From Valencia hispanica (Eukaryota; Chordata; Actinopteri; Cyprinodontiformes; Valenciidae), in assembly GCA_963556495.2 (NCBI GenBank), contig OY747709.1, forward strand, positions 22,190,400 to 22,254,399: DNA of 64,000 bases, given 5' to 3'. Of this stretch, positions 25,720 to 37,719 are shown piece after piece. How positions within the stretch are numbered: the first letter of the stretch is position 1; the number at the start of each line of letters is the position of its first letter. The notes under the pieces are model-generated. The model saw only the letters and a list, made by a program, of their open reading frames with translations, searched no databases and was not told the DNA's origin. The position numbers and the translations under genes were made by a program.

Positions 25720-25935
25720 TTTCTACATGGGGGTCCTGGGTTTGAATCCCAGCATGGAGTTTGCATGTTCTCCCTGTGCATAAGTGGGCTCTCCCACAGT
25801 CCAAAAACATGACTGTTAGGTGAATTGGTCTCTCTAAATTATTTAAATTAAAATTAAATTATCTCTAAATTGCCCTTAGGTTTCATGTGTGGTGCATGGT
25901 TGTTTGTCCTTTATGTCTCAGAAGATGGATGGATG
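25720..25935 (+). repeat. Teleost interspersed repeat, copy 2
   Basis: Contains GGGTTTGAATCCCAGC, GCATGGAGTTTGCATGTTCT, CCACAGTCCAAAAACATG, AATTGGTCTCTCTAAATT and GATGGATGGATGG in order. I recognise this as a very common fish repeat. The GGTTTGAATCC start resembles a tRNA-type B box, but I do not assign a class. Confidence 0.7.
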
Positions 25936-26048
25936 GTTTCCTACATGCTTTTTTACTTTGCCGATAAGAATGACAATACCAAAATTTTAAAATGTAAATT
26001 TTGTGGATTTTTCTCACTGGTTTATTTAATGTTGTTTATTGATTTCAG

Positions 26049-26201
26049 TCAGACTCTGGTGGTCCTCTGAACTGTCAGAAAGCTGATGGTTCCTGTGAGG
26101 TTAATGGAGTTTTCAGCTTTGGCTCCTGCCTCGGCTGCAACTACTACAAGAAGCCCACCGTATTCACTCGAGCCAGTTACTACATGGACTGGATCAATTC
26201 T
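26049..26201 (+). pseudogene. Orphan elastase exon 7, splice sites intact
   Basis: A 153-nt exon, exactly the length of exon 7 in both intact elastases, with acceptor TTTCAG before it and donor GTAAGG after it. It is open in the expected phase and reads [10 protein letters not shown], then [10 protein letters not shown] and MDWINS. Ser195 is kept, but Gly193, which helps form the oxyanion hole, is replaced by Ser, and the usual SWEV is SCEV. Sequence just after the donor (CCTGAAACTGCTA) resembles intron 7 of the plus-strand gene (TATGAAACTGCTA), so it probably arose by duplication of that gene. No other exons of this copy were found; an AT microsatellite and a dispersed repeat lie just upstream. 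Confidence 0.8.
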
Positions 26202-26214
26202 GTAAGGTCCTGAA

Positions 26215-26985
26215 ACTGCTATGCAATCTCTAAAATGTGAAATGATTTGGACATTATGTTATCCATTTTATCTACTTATGTATGTGCAAGAACCTCAGCT
26301 TTTTGTTTATTGTTGATTCTGGCTGCATTAATGTGTCCCAGAGTACGAATGGTGTCTCCACACCTATATATTTTTTATTATGCATTTATTTATTTGTTTA
26401 TTTGTATTTACTGTCTGAATTTCGGGCATACTGCATGGAGAGACTGGTTGCCTAAAATGGGTAAAAAAGGAGTATGAACATTTCTCAGAATAAACGGGTA
26501 GCCTACATGTTTTAGGATCACAAAATAGCAAAGATACGTTTTTTGTGCCTTCGAAGAGCAAGGCAAATAGCAAAACTGATACAAAATATTACATTTATTC
26601 ATAATTCATCCAAAGGAAAAAAAAGATAAAAGAAAGTGAATTCTGCCTTGGATAAATAATGGGTGAAGTAAGAGATTCAAACTGCGACTGAACACTCAAT
26701 TGTCAGCCAACAAGAAAATCAATCGTGTATGAATGTACACTATAACTTGAATTAAGTAACCGGTCCAAAAACTAAAAGTGATTGTTTGATAGCTGAAAGA
26801 CTTCTCTTCCTCACAGGTGGGAAACATGATGGGAAAATATTATCACCAACCGTCACATCCTTTGTCTCCAACATCTGTTTGAGATTCTGCACGTTTCTCA
26901 CAACAGCAACAGAACTTGTCAGCAGTATTCAGTCTAACGGAGCAAATACATCACAGTTTTTCTTTTTTTAGAAAAAGTCATCCTC
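26215..26985. other. Spacer upstream of the broken elastase
   Basis: AT-rich. I see no good TATA box 40-50 nt before the ATG at 26990, unlike the two intact genes. Confidence 0.45.
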
Positions 26986-26989
26986 AGTT

Positions 26990-29655
26990 ATGAAAAGGCT
27001 GTTGGTTCTTGCTGTTGTAGTGGCCAGTGGTAAGAGACTTAATCTTTTTGAAGAAGTTGCTTAAAACTGCCAAGCTATTCTTGCTTTGACTGACACATGT
27101 ATGTAAATTAAATACATAGATTAAAATTGATGCAACGTGCAACTTTTTGTGAAAATGCAACGCTGTTTGTCACATGTCAGTTTTCAGTATATCACAGATT
27201 TTGTAACTAGCTATAGGTTTTTTCTGATTTAGTCTACGGATGTGGATTTCCCACCTCCCCTCATTTCTCTGAACCAAGTGGTGGGAGGAGGCGTCAGGCC
27301 CCAAAGCTGGCCCTGGCAAGTATTAGATCTGCTTTAAATGTGTTCAACAGCTCAGTTTCATACGATCATTTTTAGATAGTATAACATAACTCCCAGAATG
27401 GTCTTGAAATTCTCTCATCTTTATGTGCTTTTGAAAGGTATCGCTCCAGTCAATCAGCAGAGGGCAGTGGAGGCATGTCTGTGGAGGCACCCTCATCTCC
27501 AAAGAATGGCTCCTGTCTGCTGCACACTACAAGTTCAACTCAGCATGAATGAAACAATGTGATGTAGAGAGAAACAGGGTCATGGCACTTTATTGGATTT
27601 CTTCAATTTCTTTATTTTTACTGTGCACCAAATATGTAGACCTAAAATGTCCAATCTGCACTCTCAGTCCTGAAAATCAATAACATCACTGATGTATTAC
27701 TCAGCATTTGTATAGGTTTTGATGCTTCCACAGTAGCTTAATTTAGTATATGATATGGGGAGGTTTTTTTTGTTGCCAGTAAGATGCAGCCTGTTTAAAA
27801 CCTTTTTGCTCTTCCTTGATTCTTTGGGAGTTTTTTTTCATGTTATCTTTAGAGCTTACAAAGAAATTCATTTACACTTACATGTAATAATTTTCCATTC
27901 TAAAAAATAGGGTGCTGTAGCATACTAACATTGATCCAATGTAATGTTCTTTACATTTTTGTATAGATCTAAGACAGCAGAAAACACAAAACTTGTTTTG
28001 ATGCTGAATCCTGAGAAAATCAATTTAAAAATGTCATGTTATATTCAGTAGGTTAGATTATTGAACATGTATTTAAACATCTTAATGTTTGTTTGTTTGA
28101 GAAGCCCATGACCCAGTTAAGTTAAATAACTGGAGGCTATCTACATTTTGTCATTAGTGATAAGCCAACAGATAAGGAAAACACAATAAGAAGTTAAAAC
28201 TCAAAGATCTAAAGGATAGTTTAAAAAGCAACCTTAAACACAGGTTAAATTATGTAGTTATAGAAGCACCTAATACTAGCTAAAACAATCAACTTTGCTT
28301 CCTGAATCCCTAAGCTTCATTTGTTGCCATCCTTACAGTAAAGTTGACAACTTCAGAGCGGAGCTGGCTAAGCACAGTCTGAAGCCCACTGAAGAAGGTT
28401 CAGTAGCCAACACCGCAGCCAAGATCATTATTCCTGAAGACTACAACACCCCGCTTTGCCAGTAACATTTTCCAAAGTCACTTCTCTTTATGTTTAAGAG
28501 TGAGTTATCAGTTATTGGTGATTGCTGTTTTATAGTTGATTTACATTGTAACATCTGATGGGGCTTGTTACTTTTCGTGTCCTGAACATAAAGGTATTGA
28601 TTTACATTTTACAGGAATGACATCACTCTGATAAAGCTGTCTTTCCTTGTTGCCTTCTCTGATACAATCATGCCAGTGGGTTTTCCAAATCAGTACGTAG
28701 TCCTCCCACATGGGACTCCATGCCACGTCACTGCCTGGGAGCGTCTTTCAAGAAAGAGTGATTAAAAGATATTTAAGACAAGCTATTAACTAAACCAACG
28801 TTTGGGTGACCATTTATCCTGGTTGTGCATGAATACTATAAGCTAGAGGTAATGCACATATTGTAAAAAAAGAACATAAATGGAAGTAATGAAAGAACAA
28901 CTACTCATCCTGCACTCAACAAAATCTAACATTTATAAACGCTTAAACTTAAAAGCAAATTAATATTTTCACAAGACACCGCACACAAATATGATTATGG
29001 AAACATGTTCATACTGACATACAGCAAGGACACTGATTTCTCTCTAAATAAGTTAACCAGCTGGAGATGCATATTTGATTTTATCCAGAAATAAGGAGTA
29101 AAAGGCTTTCTATAGAAAGAAAAACCTCTTTAATATGAAATATATGATAATGTCTGCCAGCTCAGATCTATTGAACGACAACAATCATTCAAACCTACCA
29201 ATGTTTACCTAAAGTAAAAGTTTGTCGATTTTTTACACCAGAGACAGCCATACTTCTCGCTCACAGCCAGTGGTCCGGCAGCAGTCAGCCATAAATGTCT
29301 ACACATCCCGGCTGGTGGTATGTCCTGGCAACTGAGAAAATGGTCTGTGCTGGGGGAGATGGAATCAGTGCTGGATGTAATGTGAGGTTGCATCAGAATT
29401 TAACAATCAGTGTGTACTTAAAATCTTAAATTAATAGTTTCAAAGTAAAATAAGCATAACATTTAGCATCACTTTCTTAACTGATAGCCAACAGCTAGCT
29501 AACCTACAGGGAGACTGATGGCCCTCTGAATTGCCAGAAGAGGCTCCTGGGATGTCCACGCCATGGTGAGCTTCAGTTCTGGTGTGGTTTGTAATGTTCT
29601 GCAGAAGACCATAGTCTTTACACAAGTCAGCTCATATATAGGGTGGATTAACAAA
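26990..29655 (+). pseudogene. Broken CELA2-type elastase
   Basis: Seven exon remnants in order: 26990-27029 (MKRLLVLAVVVAS), 27233-27319, 27438 to about 27535, about 28339-28464, 28615 to about 28750, about 29245-29381, and 29510-29655. Exon 2 is 87 nt instead of 89, so a 2-nt deletion shifts the frame just before the activation site (VVGGGVRPQSWPWQ is read only in the next frame). Exon 3 keeps the catalytic His but has Tyr for the disulfide Cys (SAAHY) and has lost its donor. Exon 5 keeps Asp (NDITLIKL) but has TAWE for TGWG. Exon 6 is rearranged, although MVCAGGDG and the donor remain. In exon 7 GACTCTGGTGG has become GACTGATGG, removing Ser195 and creating a stop. No exon 8 was found. It cannot make an active protease. 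Confidence 0.9.
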
Positions 29656-29659
29656 GTGA

Positions 29660-30050
29660 GAAAATGTTTATTTCTCCAATTACCTTTTTTTTTTAAAGTT
29701 TCATAAAAGCAGGAAATGTTTCTGATGTGTTATCTTTTATTCCCTCTGCAAGTTATGAGAATCTACTAAAGACGCTGCAGAATGTCGGAGATAAGAACAG
29801 CTAAAATGTATAAAGCATTTATTTAGCAAATGTAAAAGATGCACCCAGTGGAATGTAAAACCATTAAGACTTAATGTTAAATAATATTGATGTTCTAAAA
29901 GCAGGGGAATTTGACACGAAACTGGGCCACTTCTTTCTTGGCTATATTTTACTTTTCCACAGACTTTATAAAAAGGAGTTTGTGGCATAATCTAGCCAAC
30001 AAAAATCAATAAAATAACTTTGAAAGCCTCAGACCGAATAAACAAATGCT
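29660..30050. other. Spacer between elastase pseudogene and tmem51
   Basis: No gene recognised. Confidence 0.5.
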
Positions 30051-30053
30051 TGC

Positions 30054-32695
30054 TCTTTATTTATTATAAATATTCATGAGATAAATGACTTTTCAAACTT
30101 CTGGGAAAAAAATACATTTTTATAACACAAATAAGAATTTTTTCACAGCACATATAAAATATATACACTGTAGTCATAAAAAAGACAATATTAAATGACA
30201 CTGACAAATTCATTATTGTAAAAAAAAGAAAGTGACTCCTAAATCCAAACACAATTCATGTAAAACAATCTGACAGCTTGTGTATGAAATTTGTTATTTT
30301 TGCTAAGTTTTTGCAAAATTAAAAAAGGTACATTGCTGAGGTCCATTTGTCAAAAACTGTCTCAGCTTTTAAATAACTGTGAAACACTCGTGTAAAGGGC
30401 TTTTTCTTTTGCAAAAGAAAATGAGAAAAAGCTAAATTGTGCAACTTCACAAAATGAGTAACATTGATTTAAAAGGCTGATGAGTCACTGCTTTTTATAT
30501 CTAAACTTAAAAATCAAAGGAGAGTGTACTGACAGGCCTGCATACTGTTGTAACACAAGTCATTTCCCTGAAAAAAAAGCCTAGAGCCATCTATTTTCAT
30601 TCTTCTTTTCTTCTGCATACTTTCAGAGTGAAAACAGGACTGCAGGTCAAGCTGTGGTTGAAGGAATGATGATCAGGAAGCCAGTGAGCAGCTGCTGTTA
30701 TTGTGGTGCAGCTGCACACTCAAAGAGTCTTTCTGTTGGTCATCCAGAGTAAAAAAAAAAAACAAGCCCTGAGAAGGAGAGACTACACTGCCGCTCTCAC
30801 AACTCACCCTTGCTACTGAGCACAGACTTTCAACTATTCACCAAGTTTTTGCAAACATCTTTGCACCTATGCATCCCTCACTATCCTGCTGTGTGCAAAA
30901 GCAGAAGCAACACTGTCTTTTGCACACTTCTTTTGAAAAGTTTTGAAAGTTAATTCTTGGAGTATAAATGCTTTGGTGTGTACAACTGGAGGGTAACCAC
31001 TGTTGCAGTCAAAGTCAGATATTAGCATATTATTAAAATCTAAGACTCGTCACGGTTCCTGGAAACTAATTTCCTCTTTTAACGTGATCTCTGTTAACTG
31101 GTTACCAAACAACCTTACCACTGACTAATGTTACTGCACAAGCTGGAAGTACAAATAGGTTTCAAATATCAATGGCCCTTCTCAACTTCTGCTTTTATAA
31201 AACAACCACTTTACACATACATGAAGCTTGTTTTGCACCACAGTGTCCAACAGTGGTATTTCTGTTTTCTATTGCCTGATCCATTTATTACACATGTAAA
31301 CAAATGAGTCTAATGAAATATTGGCACCCCTGGTAAAGATATGGAAAACAAAACCCTAACTATAATCAGAATTCTAGTGTCAGAATGAAACATAGAAAAA
31401 TCCACCCATTATCTTCTGCATTTTGATTAGATGAGGGGGGCGAACTCTGTTAAGACAATTGTTTTGACATCCCTCTAAAATAAATGTAAGTGTAGCATTT
31501 TTAATACATAGCTTCACTTTTTTCAGTTGATCAGAGGGTCTAGGATTGATCAGTAAGTATTGTATGTATTTCTGCGCGATGGCACAAAGTTTTCTAGTTT
31601 TCTTAGAGACTTTTCAAAATGGGGAAGACAGGAAAACATGCCAGTCAAGTAGGGCAGATGCATGTTGATTTGCATAAACTAGGAAATTGCTACATTCCCA
31701 AAACTTGCCCATATTTACAGTGCGAGCACAGACAACTTCAACTGGGACTGACAGGACTTAGCGAAAACCCAAGTTTGTCTTGCCACCACGCAAAGTATGG
31801 AGAATGACAGTGACGGTGACATTAATCCCTAAAAATCAGTTTGTGAAGTACAGTAATTTTTATTCATTGTGAGATTTTGTCACCAAAGTATATAAAAAAA
31901 GTATAGCTTTTTACACAGAGGTGTTAATGCCCCGCATAGATCACCTAAAAAGTGGTAAAGTGCTAAAGCAAGCAAATTAATTGCTATCAAGCCAAAGACT
32001 GAACTGCAAGTTGATAGAGTCCAAGCCAGAGTTTGACAGAAAGTCAAATCTGGACTGTTATCAAGAATCAGAATACTTATTCTTTTATCAGCATGTTTTT
32101 TTTCCCCTTCTACAGAAAACTCTGAAGACATTACTACTTTTTTGACAACTGCAAAGTCTTCCAGGTAACATGATACCAAAGTTTTAACAATGTCAGGGAC
32201 CATGTTTGGGTAAACACTGACAGCAACAATCACAAGCCTTCAAACAAGGCATAAATGGCAGATACCTCACAAAATGAGGGCATTTATCCATTTATAGACA
32301 AATTCTAAAAGCAGCCTATCTCTGATATCTAATGAGTTCTACTATACTACCCTCACTTCCCTGTAAATACAGTACAAAGTAGAGGTGGTTTCTTAAGGCA
32401 ATGTATTAAATGACATCTGTATTATCATAAAATGGTATTTGGACGATAATATGCCACTGCTTGACAAAACTTTGTCAGTGCACGGAATGATCCAGTAAGG
32501 CCAAACAAAAGACAGGCTACTTCTCTTGAGTACTTTACAATCATGAGCCATGGTGACAAATTTGAATAGATAACATTCTTCACCACAAAGCAAGAAGCCA
32601 CATTGAGTTTTTGGCTGAATAAAACACATCCAGATCTGCAAAGGCTGGCAATGGACCAGGAATTTTAGTTCATAGTTTTAAACAGCAAGTTGATC
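30054..32695 (-). other. tmem51: Probable tmem51 3' UTR and downstream region
   Basis: Follows the tmem51 stop codon on the minus strand. Minus-strand AATAAA motifs occur at the TTTATT sites near 30057-30064, near 31858, and elsewhere, so the 3' end cannot be fixed. A motif resembling a Tc1-type end (TATTGGCACCCCTGG near 31318-31332) suggests a MITE relic. No other coding signal was found. Confidence 0.35.
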
Positions 32696-35013
32696 TTAAA
32701 GTGGAGGCACCTTATCTTCATACTGTGGCGGAGGGGTAAGAGGTTCAATACTGATTCCAGCTGCTGGCTGAGAGCTACCAGTGTTCTTCATGGGTAGCTT
32801 TTCCGACTTAATCCTTCGGATTTTGATGGGGAGGAAATTGCGGCTGTTTATCCTAGGTCTATGACTTGATGTGGAAATGGTAGCACTAGGAGTGCTACAG
32901 GCTGGGGCAGGCTGCGGTATGGTAGTGTTGACCTCAGTGACCTCGTTTTCATACTGGATGCCATCGACATGGGCCAGCTCGTCGTAGGATGGCAGCTGGG
33001 AGACGCTTGGACGAAAGTTGCTCTGACGGACTGGGTACTGCCCGCTGCCTACGACCTCCTCATAGCTTGGTACTGCATAGCGCTGGGCCTGCTCCTCAGC
33101 ACTGCAAAAAATGTTATGCATAAATTAATATCACATGTGAATCACACATAGTTCTGGGTCAATTTACCTCTTTGTCAAATTTCTTTGTCCTCAATTTATT
33201 ATCGACCGATAAGCTCAAGACTATTCATACCCATGGCATATTTATTTAGGTCTAAAGTTATCCTTTTCAAGTAAGATAATCTGTGGAGAGGGCTAGTGAT
33301 TAGGGTGACAGCAAGGATGCCTTTCAACTTAAAATACTTTGAGCTCACCAACAAACATGAAAATACCAGTGGGAACATGGGAAAAGTTGGTCAGCAATTA
33401 TAAAAATAGTTAGATTGCTGTAATGAGAATAAAGGTATTTTTCATAAATTATTCAGAAGGATATAAATAATTTCTGATGTGTTTTTCTTAAAAATATAAT
33501 TTTCATTTTTCCACACTGTACAGTGTTTTACTGTCTTTTGAAATATGCCCGTCTCATTTACTATCAGAAAAAACTTATTGGTTGAATGAAAATTATTTCA
33601 AATAGAAATCTGCCATGAGTATGAATAATTTCCAGCTTAAATGTGCAAATTTCCATTTTATCCCTTCCTACTTCTATTATGTACCTATAAACATTACAAT
33701 TCATTATGTAATCATGTTTTTAAAGTATTATATATCAGTTTATCAGTTTATTTCTTTTTGCAGGTAAATATTTTCTTGAATTCAGGTAATTTTTACAAAA
33801 TACGGCAGATATGACCCCTGATCAAATTAAGAATACTAAAGAACCTCCTTACAGCACTCTGAAAAGCCAGCATCTTTTGCATTTATATTTTGTGGCTTGC
33901 CCTCCTAGCGGAGGATGTCAGTGACTGTTTGCTGGACAACTGTCAAGTCAGCAGCCTTACCTATGATCATGTAGGCCAAAGCATAACATTTCTGTATCAA
34001 AGCATTTTCAGTTTTAAAGTGTTTGGTTTTCAATATCTGCAAGCCATAATCAACACAATTAAAATGTAAATAAAAAACCCTGTTTGTTATGGATATGACT
34101 ATATGAGTTTTACTTTTGAACTGTAATAATAAAATACATTAACTGTTTTTATTATATCCTAATTTACTGAGATGTACCCATATACTTTGCGTGTTTTCAC
34201 AGTCATTGATAATACATTTAACAGGGTTACACAATATCAGCAAAATACTTAATTGCAATACCACTGCTGAAAACTGCAATAATTGCTATTGTTTACTATT
34301 AACCAGCATTTCTGGACCATTTTCTTCATTTACCATTTTATAATGTTTCCACCATTTATCCATGAGCTTAATCAAGTCAGGTACAAAGTATAAACGTGTC
34401 CTTGAATTATGAAAAAACTTTAAAGAGAACCAAGTAGAGTATATTTTCATAAGAGCACATTTCTCGTGAAAAAGAGAGTTTCTGATCTTGGCTGTGTACT
34501 CTAAACAGTTTCCAGTTCTTAACATTGGTAGGGTATTTGTGGCTCTAAAAGCAATAAAATGAGGTAAAGTCATGACTGAACTCACATTTGTTCTACTCTC
34601 TCCTCCAGCACCCTTGCTGCTTCTCTCTGTTCTTGGATCTCCTGGCGTATCAGCGGATCCCGCCGTTTGTTCCTCATTCCCAGACACAGAGACAGCAGCA
34701 GCATAGCCACCCCGGAGCCAGCCAGCACAAAGGCCACAGAGGACGCTTTATTTCTCTTGCTATCATTCTCCCCTGGACCGCTGTTGCTGTTATTAAAAGC
34801 TGTGTTCGCAGGCACCACGCTCCATACAATCATCACTACTCCGAGGGCGATTAGGCCGACTCCCAAAGCACACAGAGCATACTGGGAGCCTGCATTTCCA
34901 TTGTTTTCTCTGCTGCTCATCTGGTTATTGTTGTTGTTGTTGTTGCTGCTGCTGCTGACGTTTGTCACTACTACTCCAGGGGGGCATGACGAACCGTCCG
35001 CAGTGGAACGCAT
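32696..35013 (-). CDS. tmem51: Transmembrane protein 51 (two coding exons)
   Basis: Small two-pass membrane protein of unknown biochemical function. Exons 35013-34586 (428 nt) and 33101-32696 (406 nt) join in frame through a 1.5-kb GT-AG intron, giving 277 aa (about 253 in human). Membrane segments lie near residues 46-67 (ALCALGVGLIALGVVMIVWS) and 92-113 (SVAFVLAGSGVAMLLLSLCL), followed by basic RNKRRD. The cytoplasmic tail carries VPSYEEV, LPSYDEL, KIRRIKSEKL and IEPLTPPPQYED, which match mammalian TMEM51; PPQY is a potential WW-domain ligand. The chosen ATG has A at -3. A second Met at residue 32 (MSSRENNGNAG) fits the mammalian N-terminus better, leaving residues 1-31 with an Asn run as a possible extension. 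Its proximity to CELA2 genes agrees with the human 1p36 order. Confidence 0.92.
33230..34080. mobile_element. Decayed Tc1/mariner relic in tmem51 intron
   Basis: The stretch 33895-33965 (CGGAGGATGTCAGTGA, CAACTGTCAAGTCAGCAG) is clearly related to the transposase start region of the Tc1 element at 40171-41663 (CGGAGGGTGTCAATGA, CAACTGTCAGGTCAGCAG). CAAGCCATAATCAACAC near 34040-34056 fits its terminal region. The left boundary is approximate. Confidence 0.6.
34927..34956. repeat. Trinucleotide repeat coding Ser/Asn run in tmem51
   Basis: On the minus strand AGC repeats are followed by AAC repeats, giving Ser then Asn homopolymers in the N-terminal extension. The tract is likely length-variable. 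Confidence 0.8.
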
Positions 35014-35064
35014 CTTTTTTTAAATTAAAAGCTTCAGTCAGATCAGCTGCCGTGAAGTCAAAAA
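35014..35064 (-). other. tmem51: tmem51 5' UTR part of coding exon
   Basis: On the minus strand a polypyrimidine tract and acceptor (CTTTCTCTCCACAG) precede this segment, so the start-codon exon probably begins at 35064 and a 5' UTR intron lies upstream. Confidence 0.55.
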
Positions 35065-35099
35065 CTGTGGAGAGAAAGGCATATTAGGAGGTGAACAAA

Positions 35100-36120
35100 C
35101 TGGAAAACCTAAAACAAATATAACAAAAAAGGAACAAAAGCTAAATATAAAAGAAAAATAAAGCCTAATTTTCCCTTTATGATTTCAGAGAGGCTTACAG
35201 TGAAGAGAAAGATGCTTCCTTCTTGCGCCTCTAAGCAGCACCTTAAGTTAGATGGCTCCCTACAGTCCCAGCTAAAATGCCTCTGCTGTTTAAAAGGGTT
35301 TCATAGCCCAGATTTTCAGAGAACCAAAGGAACATAAAATTCACGGTAGTAAAAATAAACCCAAGCCTTTTTCCCCGAGTCATAGGCGTGATGCGTGGTA
35401 AAAACTTTACAGCGGCCTCACCTTTCAAAGTCACCTGTGCCACAGCTAGAGCTACCAATGTCAATAAAAAGGGTAGTGGCCGCTGTAAATCTAGCGCCTC
35501 AAGAAATATTACGTAATACTGTACTCTACAGGTATACTGATTTCTTATCTGACTCTAAATCAAATCTGTGCACAGTTATGTGTTTGTTGTGAATTTATGA
35601 TGTTGTATTACTGGAAGTATTTATTAGCAGTTCTACCAAGTAATAGGATTCTCTGAAATCCAGTAAGCATGTCAGATGTGTGTACCTAGTTACATACTAT
35701 GAACATGTCAATGATCACAAAGCTACTTATTTCTTATTTCTGTTGTAAAAGAATCATTGTTTCATGAAGAATACGAGGAGATCGTTTACCTGGAATTTAG
35801 TGGGTGGGTAATGTGATCACTGGCATGCTAATTAGGTTTTAACGGTCAGATATACTTGAATTATGTATGCAGCAAATTCTGTTCACTGATGTACAGCTGT
35901 ACAGATGTACACTGATGTAATCTAGGACAGGAGTGAGCCTTTATCCAACAAGAGTGCAATTTACCAGAATGCTGTTGTTGCTAAACCTTTTAAAACTGAA
36001 ATACATTTTCTGAGTCAGGAAAATTAAGACAAGAGCACTTTGAAGCTTAAAATCTGTTCAGAAATATTTATCACATTAAATGGGCTATTATATATGGATT
36101 TTTCTAAAATTCTAAATATG
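35100..36120. other. Putative first intron of tmem51, nothing recognised
   Basis: AT-rich DNA with no repeat or exon that I can identify. Confidence 0.4.
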
Positions 36121-36184
36121 ATTTTACTTAAAAATTAAACAAATTATATGCTCTAGGAAACATATTTAAACCACTTGAACTTTT

Positions 36185-36425
36185 CGCACATGCATTCACA
36201 TTACAACCACAAACTTTAATATGTATTGACCAGCACAATAGTGCATAATTGTGAAGTGGGATTAATAGAATGCAAACTTTTTAGAATGTTTTACAATTAA
36301 AAATCTTTAAAGTACGACATGCATTTGTATTCAGCCTTGCATATTTATACACTTAGAATTTGATCTATTCTTATTTACAAAATTGCCCAAGCTCATCCAA
36401 CTTTCCACCCATTTTGACCAGCTAT
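36185..36425. mobile_element. Tc1/mariner-like relic
   Basis: Blocks ACAACCACAAACTTTAATAT, GCATAATTGTGAAGTGG, CATGCATTTGTATTCAGCC and TTGCCCAAGCTCATCCAA occur in the order seen in the non-coding left half of several fish Tc1 elements. No transposase remains. Confidence 0.5.
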
Positions 36426-36779
36426 TCCTATCCCTGATGAAGAAAAAGCATCACCACCACATGCTGCTGCCCCCAGCACTGTCGAATGTGCTGATGGTGA
36501 TGTTCTGTTTTATATTACAGATAACATTTTGTATGTAGGCTAAGTTCCATTATTGTCTCATCTGACACAAACACCAACTTCCACTTTTTTGCTATATGGC
36601 CTACATGCCGTGAGGCAAACCCTGAATTACTAAGTTGTTGTGCAAATGGATTCAATCATCTGAGCTGTAAATTGCTGCAGCTCCTCCAGATTTATCCAAG
36701 ACATTCTGACTGCTTCTCTGATTCATATTTTCTTGCTGTCTACGTAGCTTTACAGTTGTGCCACATGCTTTCCATTTTA

Positions 36780-37035
36780 GAGGTGATTAAGAGTGATTAT
36801 TGATCAAAGCCAGCTCAAAAGAAATGAGTTTTTACCCTTGATTTAAAGGAACTCGGATTTTCAGCAGTTTTCTGAAAGTTTGTTCAAATTAAAGGATATA
36901 GACTAAAGGGATTTTAGAACTGGGGTGATGTGCTCTATTTTCTTAGTTCTAGTGAGAATGCGAGCAGCAGTGTTTCGGATTAGCTTCAGCTGTCTGATTG
37001 ACTTTTTAGGCAGACCTGTGAAGACAGTAGGTATG
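36780..37035 (-). mobile_element. LINE ORF2 C-terminal fragment, part 1 (interrupted)
   Basis: On the minus strand it encodes VFTGLPKKSIRQLKLIRNTA followed by RILTRTKKIEHITP, a conserved C-terminal ORF2 block of CR1/L2-like LINEs. The upstream half of the same block lies at 37720-37960, so the element is split by the intervening sequence. Confidence 0.75.
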
Positions 37036-37387
37036 TTTAGATGTGCAAAATGTCTTTAATATAAACATAGTTCTGATTTGAATTTGACTGTGTACATGGT
37101 CCCTGAAAGAATGTATCCGATTATGACAAGCATTTACATCCGTCACACGTTTCGATAGGAATAAATCATTTTGATGTGTGCAGAACTATCTAACATACCA
37201 AAAATGGCCATAGAATAAGTAGTATCAGACTTCTGTTGTAAACAAACATGGCTGTGTGCGTTTAAAATCTAGTGGGACAAAGTTCTTCAGAGTGTTCTAT
37301 TACTTGTTCTGGTCACGGTTTTATATCTATAAGCCTTTATTGTTGTGTACACAGTCAAATTTTAATCTTTTATTATAATATATATAT

Positions 37388-37460
<73 letters not shown>

Positions 37461-37719
37461 AACTTATTGTTTTACACCGCTGTAAGGTATGTCTGCACAT
37501 GACGTAAAAGACATGAGCAGTAATGACCCACATTCGGAAGAAGTGTTTACATGAACAGTGATCAGAATAACAATCGACATGACACACCCGTCTCAATCGG
37601 AAGGAAATGTTGGTCCGAATTAGTGTGAACGGATCAGAGTATTCCGAATGGCATGTTTGCATGAAGCATTTGTATTCCAATTAGGATTTTAGTCCGATTA
37701 CTTGTGTCCATGTAAACAT
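37036..37719. mobile_element. Insertion splitting a LINE; non-autonomous DNA element with (AT)n
   Basis: Interrupts the LINE reading frame between DYC and VFTGLP. Its ends look like degenerate inverted repeats: GTACATGGTCCCTG near 37093-37106 faces the complement of CTTGTGTCCATGTAAAC near 37701-37717. A long AT microsatellite sits at 37376-37460. The family is not identified. Confidence 0.5.

Noticed and set aside
34588..35023. Plus-strand frames over tmem51 exon 1
   Set aside because: Antisense shadows of a well-supported coding exon, with no domain of their own.
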